From contig JAILWY010000025.1 in NCBI GenBank assembly GCA_022113835.1, positions 2,356,001-2,420,000 on the forward strand: a stretch of DNA of 64,000 nt. The letters run 5' to 3'. Positions 45,585 to 57,865 of the stretch are shown piece after piece; positions within the stretch are counted from its first letter, which is position 1, and each line of letters opens with the position of its first letter. This DNA is from Atopsyche davidsoni. Its lineage: Eukaryota; Arthropoda; Insecta; Trichoptera; Hydrobiosidae. A model generated the notes under the pieces. The model was not told where the DNA came from, did not search any database, and saw only the letters and a list, made by a program, of their open reading frames with translations. The position numbers and the translations under genes are program-made.

Positions 45585-45880
45585 TTATTCCCCTCCACTG
45601 CCTTTTTTCGGTACAAAGACCTTGGTGCGCTGGATATCCAATGTAAAGCTGCCAACACACGCTGTTAAACAACCGACACTCATACAGTGATAAGCTAAAA
45701 GTCTTCTTCTTATCGTATGTATGGCAATCTGGCTGATGGTCTTTCGGAAGTCGGTTGTTTCGCAGCGAGTGTACGAGTCGCCTGCTAATATACTCAAACT
45801 GCTAAAACAAACCACTAATGAACACAACATGTTAATAAATTTACGCAATGGTTGTTTTGACTTGAGTGCTTCCTTCAATT
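45585..45880 (-). other. 97-codon frame of unknown nature, overlapping a dispersed repeat
   Basis: A minus frame (MKEALKSKQPLRKFINMLCS...) with one hydrophobic stretch near its start could suggest a signal-like segment. However, 45650-45710 (GCCAACACACGCTGTTAAAC, AGTGATAAGCTAA) resembles the 8186-type repeat. I favour a chance frame over a gene. Confidence 0.2.
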
Positions 45881-45884
45881 AAAC

Positions 45885-46830
45885 TAAAATAATATCCTTT
45901 ATTACCGACATTTTTTTCATGTACATTCGTAAAAATCGGGTTTCATGGCTTCCCACGCGTTGATGTTTTTTATGAGTTTCCTACAAACTTTGCGAAAATA
46001 TCTTTTGAAATATATTATTGAGCATATTTTTTTGCTTATTACACAATAACACTAATTTAATTTTATCATATAATAAAAGAATAATCTGAATTAATAATTT
46101 ATACCAATTCTCTCCTTTTATTATATAGTATATACATTAGTACAAATCGTATTAAATATTGTTTTTAATTCACTTGCTTATTTAACGCGCTTGGAATAAT
46201 CGCTAAGCCTCGTCATAGTTCAGTATATCTTGCTCAGAGGCTAACTCATAAATACCTGCTGATCTTTTCTTGCATTCGTTTATTTGTGATTTAAGCACGT
46301 ATTAAATAATAAAAGTCTCTAATGACACACGGCGTTTAATCGGCATTGTACATTCGTTATACTTCGGAAAACTTCGGTAGACCTCGGCAAACCTTAAAAA
46401 CCGAAAGTTATCGAAGCTTGTTTACGAATATTATTCAATGTATTTACTGCGTATGAGTGTAATACATTCGGGAATCCTCGTTAATCTTCGGCCGAGCTCG
46501 GTTATCCCTCTTACAAGCGTAGTAGTGAATGTCAGATTATATTTTAATTGCGATATTTAAATACAAGCAAACAGGTACTTAGCTCAGGTTAATCATGATT
46601 CTATAACGAGTGATGTATATTCGGCAATTCTCTAGGAAACCTTTAGAGAAATCAACTGAGCATATATGTTGCAATTATTACTAAAAGCTGCATGTGTAGA
46701 CAAAGCAATATTTTTTTTGTCTCCACGGTTCAAACGAAAAAAAAAACTCCTTATACTAGGCGACAAATCTAAAGAAGTATTGAAGTGGGTGCTGTTTGTT
46801 TACCTGCTTCTTATCTTGCAGCCTCTTTTT
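45885..46830. other. Stretch without recognised gene
   Basis: Contains short CTTCGG-rich phrases (46368-46510: AACTTCGGTAGACCTCGGCA, TCTTCGGCCGAGCTCGGTTA) that look like a degenerate local repeat. No frame. Confidence 0.4.
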
Positions 46831-46834
46831 TTGA

Positions 46835-47110
46835 CCCAACCTGCGACCGATTTGCAATAAGCCAATGTTGAATTTAATAAACTTTGAGATGATTCCAGCA
46901 ACAGTATACTTGTGATAGCTCTGCGGCCATTTTCGTTGGTATTCAACAAGCGAAACGCAAGCACGAACGCAATTATATAAGTTCTGATTTGGAAGCAGAC
47001 TGTGGCAACAGCAGATCTCGCGTAGAAATTACTCACTTTTATATAACTCGGTCTGATCGGGCGCACACTCCACCGGAACAGCCTCGCTATGGCGGATGTC
47101 AGCGCTTAGC
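46835..47110 (-). promoter_or_regulatory. Repeat fragment and TATA-containing balanced segment
   Basis: CAACCTGCGACCGATTTGCA at 46838 is a piece of the 8186-type family. Beyond it the minus strand shows a GC-rich stretch, then GTTATATAAAAGTGAG (a TATA box) and further balanced sequence, which could be a core promoter reading toward lower coordinates. No downstream exon is recognised. Confidence 0.25.
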
Positions 47111-47189
47111 ATACTTCTCGCCTGAATGTTGTTATTACTTCACAGTGACAAGTTGCCGCAATTGACTGGTGCTTGCATATTTTTCGAAT

Positions 47190-48027
47190 ATTTGTCACAT
47201 ACTTATTGTATCTATGAATGCGAAGATTCATATGCGATTTCACAAATATTTTTTTTTGTATATTATAATCGAATAGCTTTAGGCCTACTACTTTTCATGT
47301 ATCAACATAAGCAAAGATTTGCAATCTGACTACTATTGTATACATAAACCAAAGTGACAATATAATCGCACTTTTTAAATATTCGTCTTACATTTATTAT
47401 ATTTAACTCAATCAAATTGCCATTTTTTTAATCGTTTTAAGTCCACCTACTTTATAAGTATTTGCACACTACTATTTTGTATAATTAAATCATGTTATCT
47501 TAAGTGTCTGGTGTCTACATACTTTTTAAATATTTGTATCTACAAATGCGAAGATTCATATGCAATTTCACAATATTTTTTTTGGTATATTTACATAAAA
47601 AATATAATAATAATCTAATAGCTTTAAGCCTACTACTTTGCATGTATCAACATAAGCAAAGATTTACAATCTGACTACTATTGTATACATAAACCAAAGT
47701 GACAATATAATCGTCACTTTTAAATATTTGTCTTAAATTGATTATATTTACACATGCAGTTTAATAATATGACTATTTTCGTACATCTCAAGCAAACTGC
47801 CATTTTTTTAATCGATTCAAGTCCACCTACTTTATAAGTATTTGCAGACTACTATTTTGTATAATTAAATCACGTTATCCTAAGTGTCTGGTGTCTACAT
47901 ACTTTTTAAATAATTGTATCTACAAATGCTAAGATTCATATGCAATTTCAAAATTATTTTTTTGTATATTTAAATGAAAATTTTTATCAATTTTATAGTT
48001 TTAAGCCTACCTACTTTTCAAGTATAT

Positions 48028-48065
<38 letters not shown>

Positions 48066-48350
48066 TATATCAACATAAGTAAAGCATTACAATCTGACTA
48101 CTATTGTATAAATAAACCAAAGTGACAATACAATTGTTTTAAAATATTTGTCATACATTTATTATATTTACATATGCAGTTTAACTCAATCAAACTGCCA
48201 ATTTTTTAAATCGTTTTTAGTCCACCTACTTATTAAGTATTTGCACACTTTACAACATAATATGACTACTTTTATATAATTAAATCACGTTATCCTGAGT
48301 GTCTGTTGTGTACCTACTATTGAAATATTTGTCACATATTTATTATATCT
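47190..48350. repeat. Tandem repeat, about 330-380-bp units, 3+ copies
   Basis: AATGCGAAGATTCATATGC recurs at 47217, 47545 and (one change) 47925. Other landmarks repeat in order: CAATCTGACTACTATTGTAT, AACCAAAGTGACAATA, AAGTCCACCTACTT.ATAAGT, GTTATC.TAAGTGTCTGGTGT. Periods are 328 and 380 bp. The last unit carries a CA/TA microsatellite at 48026-48066. No coding. Confidence 0.85.
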
Positions 48351-48354
48351 ACAT

Positions 48355-49513
48355 TTTAAACATTTGTCAAGTATTTTTTTATATCCATACAACCGTAAAT
48401 ATAATAATTGGTTGGCTTTCAAACGAGTTTAACATTTTATAATTAAATATAATGTTCAAGCATTATTTAATATTCAGACAGTTAGTAACATAGGCTATGT
48501 AACAAATAGTATTTAAATTTTTGGCTCAGTACAGTGAGATTTACCAAACGAGTTACTAAATAATTAAACTTCTTTTTTTTATAATATTTTAATATATCGA
48601 TGTCACGTGGATAATTTAAATCTAAAACAAATCATCGTTTGTTATGCATTGATTTATCAGATATATTTTCGTCGGTATCAAAATAAAATAAAAAGATCAA
48701 ACTATTAACATACGCATTAAAAGCTGGATTCAAATTAACATTTAATATGAATTATTTATTTTTTGTGGTCAAAAATAATTGAATTCGTAGCTTGGTTGTA
48801 AATGAAATGCTTTTTGGTCTAGCATAAATTAAATTTGTGTTTTTTGTATTTTATATACCTTCATAAATTTAAAAAAAACGTGTTTCACAAATATGTGTGT
48901 TAAATTTTTGTTTTCATGTATTTTAAGTTTTTATAAGTATGTTTTCAATTCACTGATTGTTATAATTTGTTTATTTAGAATTGTATATGTGGTTATACAA
49001 GTGAGTACAAATAGTTGGATGTGGTAGAGTTGTTTGAACTGTGACTAGGACGACGGACTCTCAGCAGGGGTCTGCTGAAACCACCCTCTATACAGGGTAG
49101 TTTATCCAAAGGAAAATACTTCAACCTTCAACAACAGAGGAGAATATCTAAGAAAATGCTTATAACGTGAGTTGCCTTACATTTATTTTATAAAACCACC
49201 CAAGCAATATTGCATTACTTGTTCTAAACTATTTTTAATACACACAAGTTTGTACTATTATTTTTATGAAATTCAACACATTGACGGGAATTTTAATTAT
49301 GTTAGTTATAAAAAAAGTTATTTGCGTGATCTATTAGGCTCATTTTATTTAGTGGACAATGCTGCTTATACATTTGATATTGGCGAATTCTCTATACAAG
49401 CACTAAAATCTACATCTTTTCTCTCATAAAGTTATAAAAAAAACAGTTTTTTGATATTTAAAGAAAAAACAGCATATTTTTCAGAATACAATGTTGAAAT
49501 AAAATACAAAAAG

Positions 49514-49551
<38 letters not shown>

Positions 49552-49870
49552 TAAATTCAATCACACATCCCAGCTACACCACTTAGCTGAGCGAAAATTA
49601 TTTTTTGTGTGTATTATTTTTTATTTGTTGTACTTATACTTCAAAAAAATGTATTTCACAAAAAAAACTACATTATACAAAATTAAATAAATAAGGCCAT
49701 TTCTTTTCCGTATATATACTTTTGACCTTCTGTCACCAAAAAACATATAAAGTGTATGCTATCCAGCAATCTCTATATCCTTGACCGAGATGTAAGTTTT
49801 TAAAATATATTTTTATATACGTTATTTACTTGCATACGCCTTTTGATATAGTTGCGTGAAGCTTTGAGCA
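48355..49870. other. AT-rich stretch
   Basis: (TA)n at 49517-49548. Frames at 49172-49690 are chance. A balanced bit at 49020-49110 shows no match. Confidence 0.5.
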
Positions 49871-49872
49871 AG

Positions 49873-49995
49873 GTTGACCGGTTAGCTCAGTGGTAAAACC
49901 GATGACTCTTGATTGAGAGATCCCCGGTTTGTTCCCCGACCTGGCAAGTGAATCCCAAACCGATATTTGAGATTTTTACTTTTATAATGACGTTT
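49873..49995 (+). repeat. tRNA-derived SINE head
   Basis: TTAGCTCAGTGGTAAAACCG is an excellent A-box/D-arm. CTCTTGATTGAGAG forms an anticodon-arm-like hairpin and CCCCGGTTTGTTCCCC holds a modified B-box. The tail starts CTGGCAAGTGAATCC and is shared with 17180-17290. A decayed tRNA gene cannot be excluded, but the tail shared with the other copy favours a SINE. Confidence 0.6.
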
Positions 49996-49999
49996 CATT

Positions 50000-52880
50000 G
50001 AGTTATTAGAGTAAGACCAATTATTAATACTTAATATTTAAAATAATATTTTTCTGCGTACTTTAGATTTGATTATGATTTGAATCCCATTTTACTCAAT
50101 ATCAATAAATCTATATCAGAGCATTATATAAAAAATGGATGAGGGAATGAATTCATTGTCATTTCGCGGCACGCACATCATCCGGATTGCAATCGAAGTT
50201 GCAACAGAGCGACTATCTTGTTATCATTAAGCAGAGCTTAAGTGCCATTTCAGTTTCTAGCAATCATGTGGACACAGTAATATTGTTGAATAGCAAGTAG
50301 TTCCACATAGAAGCGCAGCCATTGTGTACAAGATGGCGTAACGTGGTAACAATACTCGCGTGCATTGTTCTCTTCCAACAGAAAGACTTTCAATATAAAA
50401 CGACATTGTTTACTCAAATACATATATTGTTTTCGTTTATCAAAGTACTATTTCACAATTTTTCTTACACCTCTAAAATCCTTTTGGGGCTTTATGATTT
50501 TTAAAACTTGATAATGGACTCCCACTGTGAATCACCATCACCATTATCATCATCTCACACGAGTCCAATTCCCAAAATAAACAACATGGATCCTAATACG
50601 CATTATAACAATAAAAAAATCTTGTAATTATAGACTGCACTTAAAACTATATTTTGGTATAAAGCGTATGCAATGTTTATCAAATTTGACGCTGATATTA
50701 ATATCGTATAATGACAGGTAAACTACCGCATTAATTGTCGGTAATGTATTTTTTTAATATTATTTATATATAATTTAACACTCAGTACCATGAAACTTAG
50801 TAATTTTACGGAAAAGAAAAAAAAGTATCTAAAAAAGCAATTATTCTCAAACGACACGGTCTAAGTATCACATATTAGTGGTTATGAACATAATTTGACT
50901 CGGACCTATAAAACTTGTTAATATCAGTAATAATATAAAAAAAATTATATTAAAATATTTATTACGTACATTAAAAGACGGGAAAAATGCATGACGTTTG
51001 TGTGAAATTTCATAATTAATTTCACCCTTTTATTATTTCATCCAATTTGACTTCTGTACAATAAAAGTAAGCAACAATTTTAAGTATCATTCATTCAAGT
51101 ACACTTTTTAATATACTAATATTTGTTAAAAAAAAAAATTATGCGACTAGTTTCGTGGCTGTATTGCGATAAAAGCCTGGCTTGCCTTGCTTAATTTAAA
51201 TTCAATTATTTAACAGTTATTAATTTTAAAGTGTTTAGAAAAAACTGTTGATTGGCATTTTAAAAAAGTCTCTCAAACCAGATATGCTTGTTATTAGCAA
51301 AATGATGTGACTGACGAATGGTCTCTTTTAAGGCTTAGTTGCAAAATGAAGGCTGTCAAATTTGCGGTGAGTAAATTCTTTGCAAAGTAGCCGAGAGTGA
51401 CTCAGCGGATCTGAGGTTACAAAATATACACCGTGTTTTAAAACCTCAAAGTTAATTCCACTAAATTAACAATGGAAATGCCTTTTGCATGATAAATGCA
51501 ACACGTAAATATGCATTCTGCGCATAGCAACTGAATATAAACATATTTTAATAATAAATTTCACTTGAAATTGTTTGATGAAAAATAATTATTAAAAAAA
51601 AGCATTTGTTTATTAAAAAAATATATTTATTTTATATTATATTAATATAAATCGTCTTCGAAATACCGAAACAGGCGTGAACCTAATAACATCAGCATGG
51701 GATTTACAATGGAATTAATTGGGAATCTCTCGATTAAAAATCAATCATCTAATCACTAATTTAACAAGTCAATCAAACTTACAAATATATAGTGTGTTAT
51801 TTATGAACGAATATTAAAAAAATATGTACCGTAAAACTTTAATCCGCGATATTAAAATAAGTACAATAAGGACTCGATTCGACCTGAAATGTTTTTATTA
51901 TTATTTTGGGTGTAAATTAAAAATGTTAAACGATTTTGCAACCCTTAACAAAATAATACTCCAATCATTGGTTTTACTGTATTTTTTTTATAATTCGCTT
52001 TGTAAATTCCCCGAAAGGGTTTTTAAATAAAAAATACGGTCTTTTCTTGCCTTGGGATCGAATCAGGTAAAAAACTTATTTGTTAATAATATATTTTGGA
52101 TACCTGCGTTGAAACTAAGGTGTTATAAATATTTAAAAGCTATTTACTAGTAATTTTTATATTTATTTATGAAACGAATAATCACAAAAATTCATTGAAT
52201 TATAAATAAGTGAAATAAATATTATTAAGTATAAAATTAATTTAAGCAAAAATCGTGAAGTTCGTAACAGAAGCTTATAAAAGTAAAAGTTATTCTACTA
52301 ACACAAAGAATTTAAAAAACAACTTATCTTGAGATCTTGTTTTTAAAGTGATTTTGGTCATTAACATATTTTCAGCATATGTTATTCAAAATTTAATTTA
52401 AAATCTAATGCAACAGAGAAAGTAAAAAAGGTTGCTAGAAATTTTATTTTCGCTGAGCGTAAATTTGCCTGAATAGGGTAGACTAGAAAATAATGTATTT
52501 AAAAAAAAATTAGTTACATAAAGATAGTAAGAAATTAATTTAGCAAGAAAAGCTAAAATAGCCTTTCGGCAATTCATTTCTATACAATTTTATTTCACTT
52601 TGTCGTAGATCAAAATAGCACCTTTGGCCCAATTTCTATTTTGGCTTATTAATAAATATGTTCAATGTAGTTTTTTTAAGGGTGCACACGCAGTAATATA
52701 TTGAGAAGCACTGGAGGACGCACTGGGCTTGATCCCATTGGGTTCAAGGGCGTTCATAGTACCCAATGACGTGCGATTGAAGACCTGTGCCCCCCCAACG
52801 ACAATACCTGGAGGCCTTGAATGATTTTAATATATATATTATATATATAATATCCATATATATAAAACTAAGCTTTAATC
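50000..52880. other. Long stretch without recognised gene
   Basis: AT-rich. Balanced patches at 50140-50300 and 52690-52820 have no frame. No transposon protein fragments seen. Confidence 0.5.
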
Positions 52881-52886
52881 CGGTTA

Positions 52887-52965
52887 AAAATGCAGCAACA
52901 CAACCTGCAACCGATTTGTAATAAGCTAATTATTAATTTGGGTATTTATATGCCTAAGCCTTAGT
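52887..52965 (+). repeat. 8186-type dispersed element fragment
   Basis: GCAGCAACACAACCTGCAAC, then CGATTTGTAATAAGCTAATT. Same family as 8186 and 32970. Confidence 0.45.
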
Positions 52966-52969
52966 AAAT

Positions 52970-53641
52970 ATCGCACACGAGCTATTAGCTAGTAAAAATT
53001 TGCTTGTCAGTTGTGTTAAGAGACATATATTTTCCATATACTTAATACATGTAAGCCACACACTGTAAGCCCAGTATCAAGGGATAGCCACATTCCGTAT
53101 TATAACTAACATTTGTTAGTTTACCAAAAGAATTACATACATTTTTATATACACTCTTGCTATCTCGTATGTGCAGTTTAAATGAACGTACGTTTTTTTA
53201 AATTGTATTTGTTTATATAGATTATTAGAAATAATATGTACATGATATAGTAAACATATCGTCGTGTTTTTAAGTTGAAATGTTCAGTTTTTATATCAAT
53301 CATTTATGACCTCCGGAGTATGATGATTATTGCGAGTGACAACTTAAGTGACTTTACACACGCCATGGCACGGACTGTCCTTACATTACATTTTCAATTT
53401 TAAAACCACAGAGAGCCATGCTTTGTATCAGCAGCAGCTACTGCTAACTGCTTTTTTTAGAATCATTATTCTAGGGTTATTACTGGCACCCTTATGGCTG
53501 CGAGAGAACCGTAGAATTTTTAAGAAAAAACACCATATATGAATATCCCGACATGGACTTGGAGATGAACGAATCGTAATCTCCTAGTTATTTTTTGTTT
53601 CAACTATGGAGTATCTCAAACTTAATTTATTAAGTTTGGAT

Positions 53642-53684
<43 letters not shown>

Positions 53685-55325
53685 GTATAAATATTATTTA
53701 ATCAATTTTGATCATTCGTACAGTAATCTTTCATCAAGTTCATAGTTTAAAATCGTGATTTATTTTATTATAAAGGACATGAATATTTTTATGTTGACTC
53801 CTTTTTTATTACTTTTTTACGTAAGAAACGTGTTTCTGTTTATCCCAGACCGCCCTCTACAATATATTGCATAATTTGAATATAAAAAGACTAAAATAAC
53901 TTAAAATAAAAGTGATACGCTGAGAAAGTTTACATATAACAAATATTTCATATAAAAAAGGTATTTTTAAATTTTAGTGAATTGTAAAATATGTCATTAG
54001 TGAATTAGTTTGAATAAAATAATTATTTTTACATATAAATATAAAAAAAATATTACAAAAAGACATAGTCTTGCATTCATATTTTCCACGTACAAAACAT
54101 AAAGGCAACATTATATTATTAATTACAATAATTGCCTTGGTATTTGTAATGAATAATACTGGCTTTATATAATTTTCGCCTTGATATTTTTCACGTAAAA
54201 TTGAAAATAAAATAATTTTAAACATAAGCCTGGGTTTGTGCTGTTTGCCACGTTTTCCCCGCATACGTGTTTTTACAAATCGTACGAAACCTTGTATTAA
54301 CGATTTATCGTAGACTTTGTACGGAGCGAGAATCTCCATTGTCAGTCGGCATTGAATCTTCACAATATATTTTTTTGCAATATGCGTCGGAGTTTCTTAA
54401 GAAATCCTTTATATTCAAAATTACGATTCAAGCTATTTTCTCAAAAGCGTAATACATAAATAGTTGTAATAGCGATTCTTATCTGCAATCATACAAATCA
54501 GGTAGACAATCTTTTTGCAGCAAAAGTGTAACATTATGTTTATTCTACAGAAGTGTCATTGCGATTATCTGAGCGGTTATTTTGTTTAGTTTTTAATCAA
54601 GTAGGGTATTATTAATATTTTGGACTTTCTTCACACTACAGTTGGAATTTGTGGCCATGGTAATTTTACCTGAAATACCTGCTTTGTACCTTGATTGATA
54701 TGCAAAACTGCTGGACAAAATACAGTGACGCGTGTGCTGGCTTTATTTTTCTTTAGTTCAGTTGATGAAAATGCTTTTTTATTCGATTCACGAGACACTA
54801 TCGCAAAAAGATACTTAGAAGATGCATATACTGATATTTGTTACAATAGAAACCATGGTTTATATGCTCGTTTTTAATCTCCTATTTTTTTTATAAAACG
54901 CTTCCCAATTTGATGTTTTGTTTAACTCTATTATATATATTATTGAACTGGTTTTAATGCATTCAAAAATAATCACCAAGCAAGGTACAGTATTTTATTT
55001 TATATTGATATAGAGTTAGTATTTATTAGGCTCGCGTGACTAAAGACGGTTTACTACGCCGTTATCTAAAACGCAAAATAAACCTTTGAATACTTGAGCA
55101 TCTGTTCAAATCTCAATTACTGAAAACCTTCATATGTAATAAAAGCTTCATTGAAGTGTCAAAATCATGCTGATCTGGGTGTCCTCCAAGGAATTAGCAG
55201 GTTTGCACGTAGACACGAGCTGTGAAATAACAGGTTATTCTTGATACGTTTCATAGCTGTGGGCTTGTAAAAAGTACATCCAGACTCTACTCAAGGATCT
55301 TTGGTTTTAAAAGCAGTATATATTT
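52970..55325. other. AT-rich stretch
   Basis: (TA)n at 53640-53685. A 129-codon minus frame at 53974-54363 is open but compositionally like chance; no domain. No other feature. Confidence 0.5.
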
Positions 55326-55332
55326 ATATTTG

Positions 55333-55740
55333 GTATTTGGGCAGCTGGTTGAATGAGAAGTGGGATCCTGACCAGGAAATTAAACTAATTATTGGGACAG
55401 CACGCAGTACGTTTAATAATTTGATTCACTGAATGTTATGTCGTCTCAGTTCTCATCTATGGAGTCGAAGCTTGAAGCTACTATGCGAAGAATTGAGGCG
55501 GCAGAAATGCGGCTGTATAAGAGAATCATTAAAACACCATGGGTGTTGCAGTCTTGCACAGAAGGCGCAATGAAAGGGAACTCTTGAGATTGATTAAGAA
55601 GCGAAAGGCATCCTCCAGCTGATTGTACAAGGAAAGATCGAAAAGTGGGTAACGGGAGAAGGAAGTTCACGTGGATGTGGCTTAGATTGGTGAGAGGATA
55701 GGGACAGGATAGGGGTATGAAAGGGAACAGAAGAATAAGT
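55333..55740 (+). pseudogene. Non-LTR retrotransposon reverse transcriptase tail, degenerate
   Basis: The plus strand reads YLGSWLNEKWDPDQEIKLII, then GTARSTFNNLIH and a stop. Further frames recall a VLIYGVEA-like stretch, RRIEAAEMRLYKRII and NERELLRLIKKRK. These match, in order, the C-terminal region downstream of the polymerase domain in insect LINE ORF2 proteins (YLGS, E-I, A-R-x-x-F, Y-G-x-E, M-x-L-Y-R-R-I). Several frameshifts and stops; catalytic parts absent. It abuts the deleted mariner at 55755. Confidence 0.7.
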
Positions 55741-55754
55741 ATATGTAGTAGTAG

Positions 55755-56205
55755 TGTCCCAAAATTAACCCAAGATTTGAATTTGTCGCCATTTTTGCAG
55801 TCTCTCGTCTTCAATTCATAAAGCACCCAATATCTTACCTTTTGGACCATTCCGATGGATTTTAAGCAAACGGATATGGCTTGTTGAGTCACTCCCAATG
55901 TTTTTGCGAGATCTTCTTGCGTTTGGCACGAGTCTTCATCCAGTATAGCCTCCAATTCGGCATCCTCAAACTTTTCTGGCCGCTCTTCGCGCTCTTTGTC
56001 ATTGGCATTAAAATCACCACTTCTAAAACGTTTATAGCAAAATTTACACATGGAAATCGATGAAGCATGTTCCTCGTAAGCTTTTTGCAGCATTCGATGG
56101 CCTTCAGCTGCACTTTTCTTCAAATGGAAGCAGAAAAGTAAGCTATCCCGCAAATTGTATTTTGTTGGCACAAAAGTTGACATATTCGGAGCACACAAAA
56201 TCTAA
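55755..56205 (-). mobile_element. Internally deleted mariner with N-terminal DNA-binding domain
   Basis: On the minus strand the frame from 56180 reads FVPTKYNLRDSLLFCFHLKK, SAAEGHRMLQKAYEEHASSI, SMCKFCYKRFRSGDFNANDK, EREERPEKFEDAELEAILDE, DSCQTQEDLAKTLGVTQQAI, SVCLKSIGMVQKVRYWVLYE, LK. This is the paired helix-turn-helix N-terminus of mariner transposases (F-K-G-S-A-x-x-A motif region, W-F-x-R-F-[RK]-x-G-D-F region, T-Q-x-x-[IL]-A-x-x-L-G-V). The catalytic domain is deleted. The sequence then runs into TTGGGTTAATTTTGGGACA, a likely 3' inverted end. The 250-codon frame continues into antisense LINE sequence and is chimeric by chance. Confidence 0.75.
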
Positions 56206-56269
56206 GTTGTTTCCACTTTAGCGAAATGACACATAATGAAAGCCTAATGATGGGGGTATAAAATAAATT

Positions 56270-56479
56270 ACTAATATGATTAGGCACATTAGTTCATACA
56301 TAGAATATGTATTAAAGAAACTCTCAGAAAAATATCATCGTGATTTGTGTGGGATTTGAACCCACATCTCCTGGCTTACATGGCCGGTGTACTAACCCTT
56401 GTACTAACGAATCACTTCCGTTTATCGAGAATTTTTAACAATCATACTCTACATATGAACCAATGTGCCCAGGCCAACC
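56270..56479 (-). mobile_element. tRNA-Thr-like MITE, copy C (left arm of a foldback)
   Basis: ACTAATATGATTAGGCACAT at the left and ATGTGCCCAGGCCAACC at the right, as in copy A. Core tRNA-like sequence at 56339-56415 (minus), with TCTCCTGG in place of TCCCCTGG. Pairs with copy D across a spacer of about 175 bp to form a large foldback. Confidence 0.75.
56339..56415 (-). other. tRNA-Thr-like core, copy C
   Basis: Same arms as the other copies. B-box intact, acceptor GTGATTCGT/ACAAATCAC pairs at 8 of 9 positions. Confidence 0.5.
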
Positions 56480-56654
56480 AATATTTAAATAAAAACGCAT
56501 CTGATTGACGCTAATCAAAAAATAGACACATGTATTTGATGGTGCGCGTCTTGGCTAAATTAATAGATTTTAGAAATAATATCCAGATGGGACTGAAATC
56601 GCTTCACTTGTTACTTTGTTCAAAAAGTCCAGTGCTTGCAAATCACTAAATATT

Positions 56655-56864
56655 GGTTGGCCTGGGCACATTGGTTCATATGTAGAGTATGATTGTTAAA
56701 AATTATCGATAAACGGAAGTGATTCGTTAGTACAAGGGTTAGTACACCGGCCATGTAAGCCAGGGGATGTGGGTTCAAATCCCACACAAATCACGTTGAT
56801 ATTTTTCTGAGAGTATCTTTAAATCATCTTCTATGTATGAACTAATGTGCCTAATCATATTAGT
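56655..56864 (+). mobile_element. tRNA-Thr-like MITE, copy D (right arm of a foldback)
   Basis: Starts GGTTGGCCTGGGCACATTGG and ends ATGTGCCTAATCATATTAGT, the inverse of copy C. The tRNA-like core is on the plus strand at 56719-56795. Confidence 0.75.
56719..56795 (+). other. tRNA-Thr-like core, copy D (plus strand)
   Basis: The order is acceptor GTGATTCGT, D arm GTAC-AAGGGTTA-GTAC, anticodon arm CCGGC-CATGTAA-GCCAG, variable GGGAT, T arm GTGGG-TTCAAAT-CCCAC, acceptor ACAAATCAC. The anticodon stem has one C/A mismatch. The 9-position acceptor and A33 argue against a working tRNA. Confidence 0.55.
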
Positions 56865-56869
56865 AATAA

Positions 56870-57475
56870 TAAAATAAACCCGTAATGGGTAATAAATACG
56901 CATCTGATTGACGTTAATCATAAAATAGACATATGTTATAAAATAAAGCGCAACACTATCCGTTTCGATTTAATAATAGTAACGTCATCTCTTGAAGATC
57001 CTTTAAAACCTCTTCCATAATGGGGGTACACGTTTACTATTTACGAATAAAACTTTATTTCGCTAAAAAACTAGAGTTTAACGAAGTCTAAAGCCATTTT
57101 TATAATATTTTTTCAAAAGTGCGCGAAAACGCTCGCAGGTGTCATGGCGTCCGCTCTGACGTCACGCCTCCTATCAACTATCATTGTCAACTGGCGTGCC
57201 ATTGTGTTTGCATTGAAGACCATAGACCAATTTGAATACCACAGAGTTGTTTACAGGGGTATGACGTCATGCGCTGTGATTGGTGTTTCAGTCAGTATTT
57301 TAACCTTTTAATTTGTTGAAAATCTTATTAATCTCAGATTTTTAAATAAAACTAAATCAGTTTTTTGAATCCTTTTAATATGTATTTTCCCTTAAAATAA
57401 TTATTTCTTTGATCCTTTGATACTGTCGTCACGCCTATTGCACACCTAGTATATTTTTTACGATGGATCAGGTCT
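56870..57475. promoter_or_regulatory. Segment with CRE motifs and CCAAT, otherwise no gene
   Basis: TGACGTCACG (about 57158), ATGACGTCATGCGC (about 57261) and GTGATTGGTG (inverted CCAAT) occur within 130 bp. They could be promoter elements or part of an old repeat. The rest is AT-rich. Confidence 0.3.
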
Positions 57476-57479
57476 TGCA

Positions 57480-57845
57480 CAGTGTATCGTCCCCGGCTAA
57501 GTGCGTTTCAAAAGGTGGTCTTTGTCCGGCGAGGCGAGGGCCTCAGTGGCCGCGGGCGTGACGTCACGCCCGGCAGCGTCCAGCGTGCGGGGCGACGCGT
57601 CATTACGCAACGCGCCCGGTGCGGGCGGGGCGACACGTGTGCTTTGCGACACGCCGCAGTCGCTTCCACGAGAAAGTGACCTTGGTGTCGGCCGAGACGC
57701 GCCGCTCAAGTGTTTCAAATGCTACGTTTGTGCAATAGCTTAACCGTTTCAAAACGCAGTCCGCACCCGACGACAACACCTCAATCGTATATTTCGTGTC
57801 ATTTCCTGAAGACGGTTGCTTGAGAGCCGAAACGTATGACTACGA
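57480..57845 (+). repeat. CpG-rich block ending in a hammerhead-like hairpin
   Basis: 57500-57720 is strongly GC/CpG-rich with TGACGTCA. Open frames in three registers are compositional. At 57808-57833 CTGAAGACGGTTGCTTGAGA, GCCGAAACGTATGAC has the CTGANGA...GAAAC layout with stem GGTT/AGCC, seen in termini of Penelope-like elements. No reverse transcriptase is present nearby. Confidence 0.35.
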
Positions 57846-57865
57846 TTACGTGCAATTTTTTTTTG

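Noticed and set aside
53974..54363. 129-codon minus frame as a gene
   Set aside because: Low-complexity AT-rich composition, no motif, no splice context.
55446..56198. 250-codon minus frame as one protein
   Set aside because: Its first part is a mariner N-terminus and the rest reads antisense through a LINE tail; the fusion is accidental.
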